DNA of 64,000 nucleotides from Escherichia ruysiae (lineage in GTDB: Bacteria; Pseudomonadota; Gammaproteobacteria; Enterobacterales; Enterobacteriaceae), in assembly GCF_031323975.1 (NCBI RefSeq), contig NZ_JAVIWS010000001.1:3844001-3908000 (forward strand), read 5' to 3'. The translations under genes were made by a program, and so were the position numbers. The notes under the pieces are model-generated. The model saw only the letters and a program-made list of their open reading frames with translations. It ran no database searches and had not been told where the DNA came from. Shown one piece after another: positions 52,073 through 60,752 of this stretch (positions are counted from its first letter, which is position 1; each line of letters starts with the position of its first letter).

Positions 52073-52491
52073 TTTAAATAACCCACAAACTGACCTTCCT
52101 TCATTAAGGCGACTTTTCCCGTGTGGTGATAAACAATGACGTTATAAAGACCTGACTGATAAACTGTGGCATCGGCATTATCTTCATCAATCGCACATAA
52201 TGAATCATTGAGATAAGCAAAGTTCTTACTGCTCATTCTAAAGGTCATGCCAAATCCTTTATAAATGGCTTTCTTTGTCGCCTGGGCATGTTGTGCGGCT
52301 TCTGCATTTTTAAATGCCTGCGCTTCGGATGCACTTAAAATAGCCGCCTGACGCTGTTGTTCGGCAAGATAACAGGTGTCATGAGATACGCCTTGCGCCT
52401 GGCAGTCTGCAATGCGAGACGCGGGAGAGCTACAACCAGCCAGCATGATTAACGCCAGCAGGGAAATCGATTTAATGGTGCTATTCATCAT
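52069..52491 (-). CDS. Lipoprotein of the trimeric-autotransporter operon, 140 aa
   Basis: Begins MMNSTIKSISLLALIMLAGC with lipobox LAGC; Ser after the Cys predicts sorting to the outer membrane. An Ala/Gln-rich helical middle (about 40-80) is followed by a compact C-terminal domain (about 85-140) with two Cys in the mature part besides the lipid Cys and aromatic strands (YNVIVYHHTGKVALMKEGQF). Not recognised by name. It lies 117 bp after the autotransporter stop and overlaps the small membrane protein gene. By analogy with the Salmonella SadA-SadB and Acinetobacter Ata-TpgA pairs it could aid autotransporter assembly; that is inference. Confidence 0.78.
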   Translation of the reverse strand: MMNSTIKSISLLALIMLAGCSSPASRIADCQAQGVSHDTCYLAEQQRQAAILSASEAQAFKNAEAAQHAQATKKAIYKGFGMTFRMSSKNFAYLNDSLCAIDEDNADATVYQSGLYNVIVYHHTGKVALMKEGQFVGYLK

Positions 52492-52608
52492 TGTTAACCT
52501 TAAATAATATGAGAATTAATGAAGAGGTGATATTAGGCAAACGTCCTTGCTCTAATTTATTCAATAGTTCTGTTTTTTATTGGTATTTATAAGGTGTCTG
52601 GTAAAATT

Positions 52609-53895
52609 TTAGAACGAATATCCCACACCGACACCAGCACCGAAATCAGATTGCGTATCCGCAGAAACACCCGCTTTAAGCACTGTATGCGTTCCGGCAT
52701 TAAAAGACGTGCCGACAGATACCGCTGATTCACCATTAAACGTTCCCGCGCCCGCAGACACCATCATTAAATCACCGGTTTTTACCTGCGGCTGTGAGGC
52801 AATGGCAATAGCTGACGCAATCCCCGCATTGGCATCTTTACGGTTGTCTTCAACTTCGTTTTTCAGTGAGCTGAAATGGTTATTGAGCGTATTAATTTGC
52901 TGGCTGTTATCCGCTACTCGTTTTTGCGTGGTTGATAACTGCTGATGTGTATCGGTGGAATCCTGCACCAGATTTTGAATTTGTTCACCGTAATGAACGC
53001 TATCAATCTGTTGTTGTGCCGCCAGCTTACTTACCGCAGTGTTGGTTTTTGTTATATCGCCATGAATTTCTTCCAGTTCTTTTGATTGGTTCTCGGTGGC
53101 AACACTTTGAGATACCGTCGTCATGGTAGAAGAAAGAGCGTCAATTTTTTTCCCTTGCTCCGCAGAAGCGCGCGTGCTGGCTTCATTTTCCGCAGCCAGT
53201 TTAGCGTTGACCATACTCTGATAACGCGCTGCGTTTTGGACATCACCGGTAGCGGCGACTGTTTTTTGTGTAGCTTCGATTTGCTTTTGTTGTTCGGTAA
53301 TCTGCGTTTGCTGGGCTTCGGCTTGTTGCTGCTGTGCGATATCCGCAGCCTCCTGACGGGCGTTTACCATACTCTGATAACGGGCTGTGTTCTGGACATC
53401 ACCGGTAGCAGCAACCGTTTTTTGCGTATCGTTAATTTGGTCTTGTTGAGCTCTAAGAATGTTCTTCTGTTCGATAATGTCGTCAGTATTTTTATGAATA
53501 GCCGCTTTGCTGGCGTCAATCTCGGTTTGCGCTGACGTAATGGCCTGGTGCGCTTCATTGGCGGTCGACACTGCTGTGTTAGCGGTGGTTTGCGCATTCT
53601 GGATGGCGGTATCCTGTGCCGCATCGCGGTCTGCCTGGGTCTGTTCCGGGGAGATATTGTCGCCCGTCTCTGGAGACATATACCCATGCGAAAACAGGTA
53701 GTCTTGCGCGGCTTCTGTATTTCCAGTACGAATCATGAAGCGTCCAATTTTCTGGTCAACTTCTTCATGTGACATCCCTGGTTGGATTGCCTCCAGTTCT
53801 GTCGCTGCCGCCTCAATCGTATCACCCGCAAAGGCAGATGGACTGACAGCAGTAGCAATAACGACAGCCAGTAAAGACATCTTTACAGTTTTCAT
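52609..53895 (-). CDS. Stalk-type trimeric autotransporter adhesin (YadA-like anchor)
   Basis: 428 residues. Signal peptide 1-23 (MKTVKMSLLAVVIATAVSPS, cleavage after AFA). Residues 24-80 form a small possibly globular tip; about 85-355 are Gln/Ala/Thr-rich coiled coil without YadA-type beta-roll or Trp-ring heads; 356-428 are the YadA anchor (GIASAIAIAS...), ending in Phe, which makes a 12-strand trimeric pore. A segment of about 24 residues, TQKTVAATGDVQN(T/A)ARYQSMVNA, occurs twice, at 157 and 208. Heads the minus-strand operon with the lipoprotein and small membrane protein; a palindrome lies 36 bp upstream. Not in K-12 at this place as recalled. Confidence 0.85.
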   Translation of the reverse strand: MKTVKMSLLAVVIATAVSPSAFAGDTIEAAATELEAIQPGMSHEEVDQKIGRFMIRTGNTEAAQDYLFSHGYMSPETGDNISPEQTQADRDAAQDTAIQNAQTTANTAVSTANEAHQAITSAQTEIDASKAAIHKNTDDIIEQKNILRAQQDQINDTQKTVAATGDVQNTARYQSMVNARQEAADIAQQQQAEAQQTQITEQQKQIEATQKTVAATGDVQNAARYQSMVNAKLAAENEASTRASAEQGKKIDALSSTMTTVSQSVATENQSKELEEIHGDITKTNTAVSKLAAQQQIDSVHYGEQIQNLVQDSTDTHQQLSTTQKRVADNSQQINTLNNHFSSLKNEVEDNRKDANAGIASAIAIASQPQVKTGDLMMVSAGAGTFNGESAVSVGTSFNAGTHTVLKAGVSADTQSDFGAGVGVGYSF

Positions 53896-53930
53896 TCATT
53901 TTTTCTCAATCAAAGTAAGTCGCATTTATG

Positions 53931-53965
53931 TTTCTTATAGCAACATTAATTGTTGTTATAAGAAA
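53931..53965. promoter_or_regulatory. 35-bp near-perfect palindrome upstream of the autotransporter
   Basis: TTTCTTATAGCAACA and TGTTGTTATAAGAAA are inverted repeats matching at 14 of 15 positions around a 5-base TTAAT centre. It ends 35 bases before the autotransporter ATG, so it could be an operator for a dimeric repressor or a 5'-leader hairpin. It lies in a 365-bp AT-rich gap (53896-54260) shared with the divergent small HTH-like gene. I saw no other clear promoter element in that gap. Confidence 0.75.
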
Positions 53966-54260
53966 TATTATGCGTTTCGTATTGATCGAAATCTACGCTG
54001 GCATTTGTGTGATGTAAAGCGCGTTTTTATACGATGTAAGCGTAAACACCGACTAATAGAAACTAAAAAAGTTTCCATTGGAAATAAAATGGAAAATCAT
54101 TTTGTGCTATTTCTCAGTAACAAACCGTAAAGACTTGTTTTGATAAGCGAAATAAACTCTGTTTCTGCACTAAACGTGATGCTGTTGCTGATGTATGTTA
54201 GAATGCGTTTCTTTGATAAATCTCAATTTTTAAGAGGTTTACACCAGGCAGGAAAATTAA

Positions 54261-54623
54261 ATGAATGAATTTGAGAAGATTTTTAATGAAATGAATCTGG
54301 ACAGGGCGTTACTCCCTATCCTTTTTCGTTCGAATCGCTCCACGGTGTGGAAGTATTTAAGCGGCGATAGTACGGCTCCTGCCTCTGCCATGTCGCTGAT
54401 CATGCTGTTGCAGTTGATCCAGAAGAGAAACCCCGATTTGTTAGCCGAATGGTTAACGCTTTCTGATTTCACCATTCCGCCAGAAGTTTACCTGGATCAG
54501 CCCGATTACTGGAAAGGGTGGGTGTATACCCAACATAAGGTCAATAAAAACGTCCTGGAATATTTAAAAAAACATTATCCGGATGAAGACCAGAAAAGTA
54601 TGGGTAAAACCACAGAAGAGTAA
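54261..54623 (+). CDS. Small putative HTH regulator, 120 aa
   Basis: Not recognised by name. Begins MNEFEKIFNEMNLDRALLPI; residues about 20-52 (LFRSNRSTVWKYLSGDSTAPASAMSLIMLLQLI) look like a Cro/C1-type helix-turn-helix with the recognition helix near STVWKYLSG. The C-terminal half is polar and acidic with a short helix (NKNVLEYLKKHYPDED). AGGCAGG precedes the ATG. It is divergent from the autotransporter operon and is the obvious candidate to bind the palindrome between them; no direct evidence. A BIME follows. Confidence 0.72.
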   Translation: MNEFEKIFNEMNLDRALLPILFRSNRSTVWKYLSGDSTAPASAMSLIMLLQLIQKRNPDLLAEWLTLSDFTIPPEVYLDQPDYWKGWVYTQHKVNKNVLEYLKKHYPDEDQKSMGKTTEE

Positions 54624-54641
54624 ATTGCCATTCCCCGCCCA

Positions 54642-54733
<92 letters not shown>

Positions 54734-54745
<12 letters not shown>

Positions 54746-55192
54746 CGCACGGATGATCAACGTTATCCCTTCAATCGCAATCACCTCAACATGCGTACCT
54801 GCGCCGAGATCCTCGCTGGCGCTGACAGGCCATGAACTGTCGCCGACGCGCATATGACCGCGCCCGTTGACCAGCGGCGATTCCAGCACAAACCGCCTGC
54901 CAATCAACTGCTGGCCACGCTGGTTTAAATGACTGTCGCTGTGCTTTTGTTCGCGTACCCGCCGTGACAACCATTTCCACCACAGCCAGGCGGCGAGCAG
55001 CGTCAGGATGGCAAAGATCACCCCTTGCCACTCCCAACCCAGCGGCAGCAGCCAGACCACCAGGCCAGTAATCACCGCCGCGACACCGCTCCACAACAGA
55101 TAACCGTTTCCGCCCAGCATCTCGGCAGCCAGCAATAAACCGCCGAGACTCAGCCAGAAAATATGCGGGTGTACTACCAGCAGCTCGATCAT
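54734..55192 (-). CDS. ybbJ: NfeD-family membrane protein YbbJ
   Basis: 152 residues: hydrophobic segments at about 8-28, 33-52 and 56-75, then a C-terminal OB-like NfeD domain ([31 protein letters not shown]). NfeD proteins pair with stomatin-like proteins, and here its start overlaps the stop of qmcA by 4 bp. YbbJ and QmcA are thought to act together in membrane quality control. In K-12 its neighbour on this side is cueR. Confidence 0.95.
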
Positions 55193-56106
55193 GATTTATT
55201 TCGCTCGTTGGCGCTGTCTTTCACCAGTTCGGCAATCCCGGCAATCGACCCCATCAGGCTGCTGGCGTCTAATGGCATCATCACCACTTTGCTGTTACTG
55301 GACGAACCGATCTGTTGCAACGCTTCGGTGTATTTCTGTGCTACGAAGTAGTTCACCGCCTGAATATCACCGGAGGCGATGGCTTCAGACACCATTTGGG
55401 TCGCGCGAGCTTCCGCTTCGGCGGAACGTTCTCGCGCTTCAGCCTGTAAAAACGCCGACTGACGTTCGCCTTCCGCTTTCAGGATTTGCGATTGTTTTTC
55501 ACCTTCGGCTTTGAGGATTTCCGCCTGACGGATCCCTTCCGCCTCAAGGATGTAAGCGCGTTTGGTACGTTCCGCTTTCATCTGCGCGTTCATCGAAGAG
55601 ATAAGCTCTGCCGGTGGGCGCACATCACGAATTTCAATACGGGTGACTTTAATCCCCCACGGGTTGGTGGCTTCATCGACAATATGCAGCAGGCGCGAGT
55701 TAATGCTGTCGCGCTGGGAGAGCATTTCGTCCAGTTCCATTGAGCCAAGCACGGTACGGATGTTGGTCATGGTCAGGTTGATGATTGCCAGCTCCAGATT
55801 GCTGACTTCATAAGCGGCACGCGGGGCATCAATCACCTGAATAAAACAGACTGCGTCGATGGTCACGTTGGCGTTATCTTTCGAGATAACTTCCTGGGAA
55901 GGGATATCGAGCACTTGCTCCATCATATTGATCTTGCGACCAATGCGATCCATAAATGGCACCACCAGACTGAGCCCCGGCTGTAACGTTTTGGTATAGC
56001 GACCAAAACGTTCTACCGTCCACTGATAGCCCTGCGGCACGATTTTGACGCCCGCGCCGACAATCACCAGCGCGACAAAAATGAGAATCGGGATAAAAAT
56101 AAGCAT
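55189..56106 (-). CDS. qmcA: SPFH/prohibitin-family membrane protein QmcA
   Basis: 305 residues. N-terminal membrane anchor ([19 protein letters not shown]), SPFH domain ([20 protein letters not shown] onward), then a long charged coiled coil (about 185-250, repeats such as [20 protein letters not shown]). It forms large membrane assemblies and is linked to quality control with FtsH. Overlaps ybbJ by 4 bp; divergent from fetA. Confidence 0.95.
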   Translation of the reverse strand: MLIFIPILIFVALVIVGAGVKIVPQGYQWTVERFGRYTKTLQPGLSLVVPFMDRIGRKINMMEQVLDIPSQEVISKDNANVTIDAVCFIQVIDAPRAAYEVSNLELAIINLTMTNIRTVLGSMELDEMLSQRDSINSRLLHIVDEATNPWGIKVTRIEIRDVRPPAELISSMNAQMKAERTKRAYILEAEGIRQAEILKAEGEKQSQILKAEGERQSAFLQAEARERSAEAEARATQMVSEAIASGDIQAVNYFVAQKYTEALQQIGSSSNSKVVMMPLDASSLMGSIAGIAELVKDSANERNKS

Positions 56107-56251
56107 CGGAAAAACCTCCTGTTGTACCGTCCATAAAGAGCAAAATTGCTGCTTGATTAAACAAATTATACCTGATTACTGAAAGAGAGTTCCCCCTTAT
56201 TCTTGCGGAGGATAAACTGTTTTTAGTAAAAATCAGAAAAAGGGATGGGTA

Positions 56252-56929
56252 ATGCAGGAAAATAGTCTTTTGCTCCAACTGCAAAATGTTGGATATCAGG
56301 TGGGCGATACGAAGATTCTAAATAACATCAATTTTTCGCTGCGTGCTGGCGAATTTAAGTTAATTACCGGCCCTTCCGGCTGCGGCAAAAGTACGCTACT
56401 AAAAATTGTTGCTTCATTAATCAGTCCGAGTAGTGGAACGTTACTATTTGCAGGCGAAGATATATTCACCCTGAAGCCAGAGGAGTATCGCCAGCAAGTC
56501 TCCTACTGTGCCCAGACACCAGTGTTGTTTGGCGACACGGTATACGATAACCTGATTTTTCCCTGGCAGATCCGTAACCAGCAGCCTGACCCGGCTATTT
56601 TTCTCGATTTCCTCGAACGTTTCGCCTTAGCGGACACCATTTTGACGAAGAATATCGCCGAGCTATCTGGTGGTGAAAAACAACGCATCTCATTGATTCG
56701 TAACCTGCAATTTATGCCGAAGGTTTTATTGCTGGATGAAATAACCAGTGCACTGGATGAAAGTAATAAACATAACGTTAATGAGATGATCCACCGTTAT
56801 GTGCGCGAGCAAAATATTGCCGTACTGTGGGTAACACACGATAAAGATGAAATTAATCATGCGGATAAAGTGATTACGCTGCAACCGCATGCCGGAGAAA
56901 TGCAGGAAGCACGCTATGAACACGCATAA
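56252..56929 (+). CDS. fetA: Iron exporter ATP-binding subunit FetA
   Basis: 225 residues; formerly ybbL. Walker A GPSGCGKST, signature ELSGGEKQR, Walker B VLLLDEITSALD and H-loop VTHDKDE are all present. With FetB it exports iron and improves resistance to hydrogen peroxide. Its 3' end overlaps fetB by 14 bp, showing coupled translation. Confidence 0.95.
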   Translation: MQENSLLLQLQNVGYQVGDTKILNNINFSLRAGEFKLITGPSGCGKSTLLKIVASLISPSSGTLLFAGEDIFTLKPEEYRQQVSYCAQTPVLFGDTVYDNLIFPWQIRNQQPDPAIFLDFLERFALADTILTKNIAELSGGEKQRISLIRNLQFMPKVLLLDEITSALDESNKHNVNEMIHRYVREQNIAVLWVTHDKDEINHADKVITLQPHAGEMQEARYEHA

Positions 56930-57695
56930 TATTACCAACGAATCATTAGCACTGGCATTAATGCTGGTGGTGGTGGCAATCTTAATTAGCCATAAAGAAA
57001 AACTGGCGCTGGAGAAAGATATTCTCTGGAGCGTCGGGCGAGCGATAATTCAGCTGATTATTGTTGGCTATGTGCTGAAGTATATTTTCAGCGTGGATGA
57101 TGCCAGCCTGACATTATTGATGGTGTTATTTATCTGCTTTAATGCGGCGTGGAACGCGCAAAAACGCAGTAAATATATTGCTAAAGCTTTTATCTCATCG
57201 TTTATTGCCATTACGGTCGGGGCGGGAGTTACCCTTGCGGTGTTAATTTTATCGGGTTCGATTGAGTTTATCCCGATGCAGGTGATCCCTATCGCCGGGA
57301 TGATAGCCGGTAACGCCATGGTAGCGGTGGGGTTGTGTTATAACAATCTCGGTCAGCGGTTTATCAGCGAACAGCAGCAAATTCAGGAAAAATTGAGTCT
57401 TGGCGCAACGCCAAAACAGGCTTCTGCAATATTAATACGCGACAGTATTCGAGCGGCGTTAATTCCAACGGTCGATTCAGCAAAAACGGTTGGCTTAGTT
57501 AGTCTACCGGGAATGATGTCCGGGTTGATATTTGCCGGGATTGATCCGGTGAAGGCGATTAAATATCAGATTATGGTGACCTTTATGCTGCTCTCAACCG
57601 CCAGCTTGTCGACCATTATTGCCTGCTATTTAACCTATCGTAAGTTTTACAATTCGCGCCACCAGTTGGTGGTGACGCAATTGAAGAAGAAATGA
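56916..57695 (+). CDS. fetB: Iron exporter membrane subunit FetB
   Basis: 259 residues with about seven hydrophobic segments, of the UPF0014/FetB family (formerly ybbM). Landmark GMIAGNAMVAVGLCYNNLGQ and VGLVSLPGMMSGLIFAG, the coupling region for FetA. I took ATG 56916 (MNTHNITNESLALALMLVVV), which matches E. coli; an in-frame ATG 27 bp upstream is unlikely. A REP hairpin follows the stop. Confidence 0.94.
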   Translation: MNTHNITNESLALALMLVVVAILISHKEKLALEKDILWSVGRAIIQLIIVGYVLKYIFSVDDASLTLLMVLFICFNAAWNAQKRSKYIAKAFISSFIAITVGAGVTLAVLILSGSIEFIPMQVIPIAGMIAGNAMVAVGLCYNNLGQRFISEQQQIQEKLSLGATPKQASAILIRDSIRAALIPTVDSAKTVGLVSLPGMMSGLIFAGIDPVKAIKYQIMVTFMLLSTASLSTIIACYLTYRKFYNSRHQLVVTQLKKK

Positions 57696-57703
57696 TGCGA
57701 TAC

Positions 57704-57727
57704 CGGATGCGCAGCATCGCATCCGGC
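57704..57727. repeat. REP hairpin between fetB and cnoX
   Basis: CCGGATGCG-cagcat-CGCATCCGG, a perfect 9-bp inverted repeat just past the fetB stop. The converging cnoX gene ends 31 bp further on, so it may end transcripts from both sides. Confidence 0.85.
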
Positions 57728-57757
57728 GTTGTGGTTCATGTGCCGATCAACGGAATA

Positions 57758-58654
<897 letters not shown>

Positions 58655-58672
58655 TTAAGCGCGCGCTTCAAC

Positions 58673-59482
58673 TCACCCCTGCAATATTTTGTCCATCACG
58701 CGCCCCGGCAGCAGGCGTTTGAGCACCATTACCGCCCAGGTCACCAGCGTCACCGGATAGCGCATCTTCGGCTTCTCGCTAATAAAAGCGTGGCGCACTT
58801 TGGCGACCACCGCTTCCGGCCCCAACGTAAAGCGGGCAGCAATGCCAGGGTTTTCGACCGGTTTATCACTTTGCGTCTGGTTGACGTTGTCGGTAAAGCG
58901 AGTACGAATGGGCCCCGGCTCTATCAGGCTGACTTTAATTCCGCTGTGGCGCAGCTCCATGCGCAGCGCGTCTGACCACGCCTCCAGCGCATATTTACTG
59001 GCCGCGTAAGCGCCGCGACCCGGCGTGGAGATTAATCCCATCACCGATGAGGTCATCACAATACGTCCTTCACCGTGCGGTAACATCGCGGGTAACAGGC
59101 GCATGGTGAGCTGGTGTGCGCCGAAAAAGTTGGCGGAAAACTGCTGTTCCATCTGCGCACGGCTGATGGTGGAAAGGGGGCCATACATGCCGAATCCGGC
59201 ATTGTTAAAGATCCCATACAGACAATTATCGGTCAGGGCGATCACTTCGTCGGCTGCGCGATCAACACTTTCTGGTGAATCCAGATCGATCAACACGCCG
59301 GTAAATCCCATGCTGTTCATGCGCTCAACATCATCCGGTTTCCGGCAACCTGCCAGCACATGAAAACCCTGGCGTTTTAATTCGAGCGCGCTTTCCAGGC
59401 CAATTCCACTGGAACATCCGGTAATTAAGACCGATTTTTGCATAACTTTACCTGTCAGGATCTCCGTTGCTTTATGAGTCAT
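58673..59482 (-). CDS. ybbO: Short-chain dehydrogenase/aldehyde reductase YbbO
   Basis: 269 residues. Classical SDR: TGCSSGIG nucleotide-binding motif, NNAGFG, catalytic Ser in TSSVMG and YAASK, then a hydrophobic C-terminus (VTLVTWAVMVLKRLLPG). NADP-dependent reductase active on aldehydes in vitro. A second start at residue 14 (MQKSVLITG) would give a 256-residue form. Overlaps the end of tesA by 11 bp, so the two genes are coupled. Confidence 0.93.
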   Translation of the reverse strand: MTHKATEILTGKVMQKSVLITGCSSGIGLESALELKRQGFHVLAGCRKPDDVERMNSMGFTGVLIDLDSPESVDRAADEVIALTDNCLYGIFNNAGFGMYGPLSTISRAQMEQQFSANFFGAHQLTMRLLPAMLPHGEGRIVMTSSVMGLISTPGRGAYAASKYALEAWSDALRMELRHSGIKVSLIEPGPIRTRFTDNVNQTQSDKPVENPGIAARFTLGPEAVVAKVRHAFISEKPKMRYPVTLVTWAVMVLKRLLPGRVMDKILQG

Positions 59483-60098
59483 GATTTACTAAAGGCTGCA
59501 ACTGCTTCGCCATCCAGTCGGCAATAAACGGCTGGGCGTCGCGGTTGGGATGAATACCGTCATCCTGCATCCATTGTGGCTTGAGGTAGACCTCTTCCAT
59601 AAAAAAAGGCAGCAGCGGAACATCAAACTCTTTGGCGAGTTTGGGGTAAATGGCGCTAAAGGCTTCATTATAACGGCGACCATAGTTTGCAGGCAGACGT
59701 ATTTGCATTAACAATGGTTCAGCGTTGGCGGCTTTGACATCCTGCAAAATCTGGCGCAGCGTTTGCTCGGTTTGCTGTGGCTGAAAACCACGCAATCCAT
59801 CATTGCCGCCCAGTTCAACCAGCACCCAGCGCGGCTGATGCTGCTTCAGCAAAGCCGGAAGGCGCGCCAGCCCTTGTTGCGAGGTGTCGCCGCTGATGCT
59901 GGCATTAACTACCGACGTTTTACTCTGCCACTTATCATTCAACAAGGCAGGCCAGGCCGCGCTGGCAGACATTCGATACCCGGCGCTCAGGCTATCACCC
60001 AGAATTAATAACGTGTCCGCTGCGGCGGCACGGAAGGTTAACAGAACCAGGAACAGGAAGGGCAAATGCCAGCGGAAAACATTGTTGAAGTTCATCAT
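59472..60098 (-). CDS. tesA: Periplasmic multifunctional acyl-CoA thioesterase I / lysophospholipase / protease I
   Basis: 208 residues with signal peptide 1-26 (WHLPFLFLVLLTFRAAA). SGNH-hydrolase: ILGDSLSAGY (Ser10 in the mature protein), GGNDGLRG and DDGIHPN (Asp154, His157). Hydrolyses acyl-CoA, lysophospholipids and some ester substrates in the periplasm. ATG 60098 (MMNFNNVFRWH) is the normal start; an in-frame ATG 30 bp upstream is unlikely. The 5' end overlaps that of the divergent ybbA gene by 33 bp. Confidence 0.96.
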   Translation of the reverse strand: MMNFNNVFRWHLPFLFLVLLTFRAAAADTLLILGDSLSAGYRMSASAAWPALLNDKWQSKTSVVNASISGDTSQQGLARLPALLKQHQPRWVLVELGGNDGLRGFQPQQTEQTLRQILQDVKAANAEPLLMQIRLPANYGRRYNEAFSAIYPKLAKEFDVPLLPFFMEEVYLKPQWMQDDGIHPNRDAQPFIADWMAKQLQPLVNHDS

Positions 60099-60752
60099 CT
60101 TAAGAAGTCCGTCGGTCAGGGGGAGCATGAACTCTCCATCCTCACCGGAGTTGAGCTGGTTGTCAAACGTGGCGAAACCATCGCACTGGTGGGCGAGTCG
60201 GGATCGGGTAAGTCAACCTTACTGGCGATCCTCGCCGGGCTGGATGACGGCAGCAGTGGCGAAGTGAGTCTGGTGGGACAACCGCTACATAATATGGACG
60301 AAGAAGCGCGGGCAAAGTTGCGCGCGAAGCACGTCGGCTTTGTTTTTCAGTCATTTATGTTAATTCCTACCCTTAACGCGCTGGAAAACGTCGAGCTTCC
60401 GGCGCTGCTGCGCGGTGAGAGTAGCGTGGAAAGTCGTAACGGAGCGAAAGCGTTGCTCGAACAGTTAGGGCTGGGTAAACGTCTTGATCATCTTCCGGCA
60501 CAGCTTTCCGGCGGCGAACAGCAACGTGTGGCGCTGGCGCGAGCCTTTAACGGTCGGCCTGATGTGCTGTTTGCCGATGAACCTACCGGCAACCTTGACC
60601 GCCAGACGGGCGATAAAATTGCCGACCTGCTGTTTTCCCTCAACCGTGAACATGGCACCACGTTGATTATGGTGACTCACGACCTGCAACTGGCGGCGCG
60701 CTGCGACCGCTGCTTACGGCTGGTTAACGGGCAGTTGCAGGAGGAAGCATGA
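60066..60752 (+). CDS. ybbA: ABC transporter ATP-binding protein YbbA (MacB/LolD-like)
   Basis: 228 residues. Walker A GESGSGKST, LSGGEQQRVALARAF, Walker B VLFADEPTGNLD, H-loop VTHD. LolD/MacB-like ATPase that pairs with the membrane subunit YbbP; substrate is unknown. Its first 33 bases overlap the start of tesA on the other strand. The stop overlaps the ybbP start by 4 bp. Confidence 0.94.
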   Translation: MPAENIVEVHHLKKSVGQGEHELSILTGVELVVKRGETIALVGESGSGKSTLLAILAGLDDGSSGEVSLVGQPLHNMDEEARAKLRAKHVGFVFQSFMLIPTLNALENVELPALLRGESSVESRNGAKALLEQLGLGKRLDHLPAQLSGGEQQRVALARAFNGRPDVLFADEPTGNLDRQTGDKIADLLFSLNREHGTTLIMVTHDLQLAARCDRCLRLVNGQLQEEA

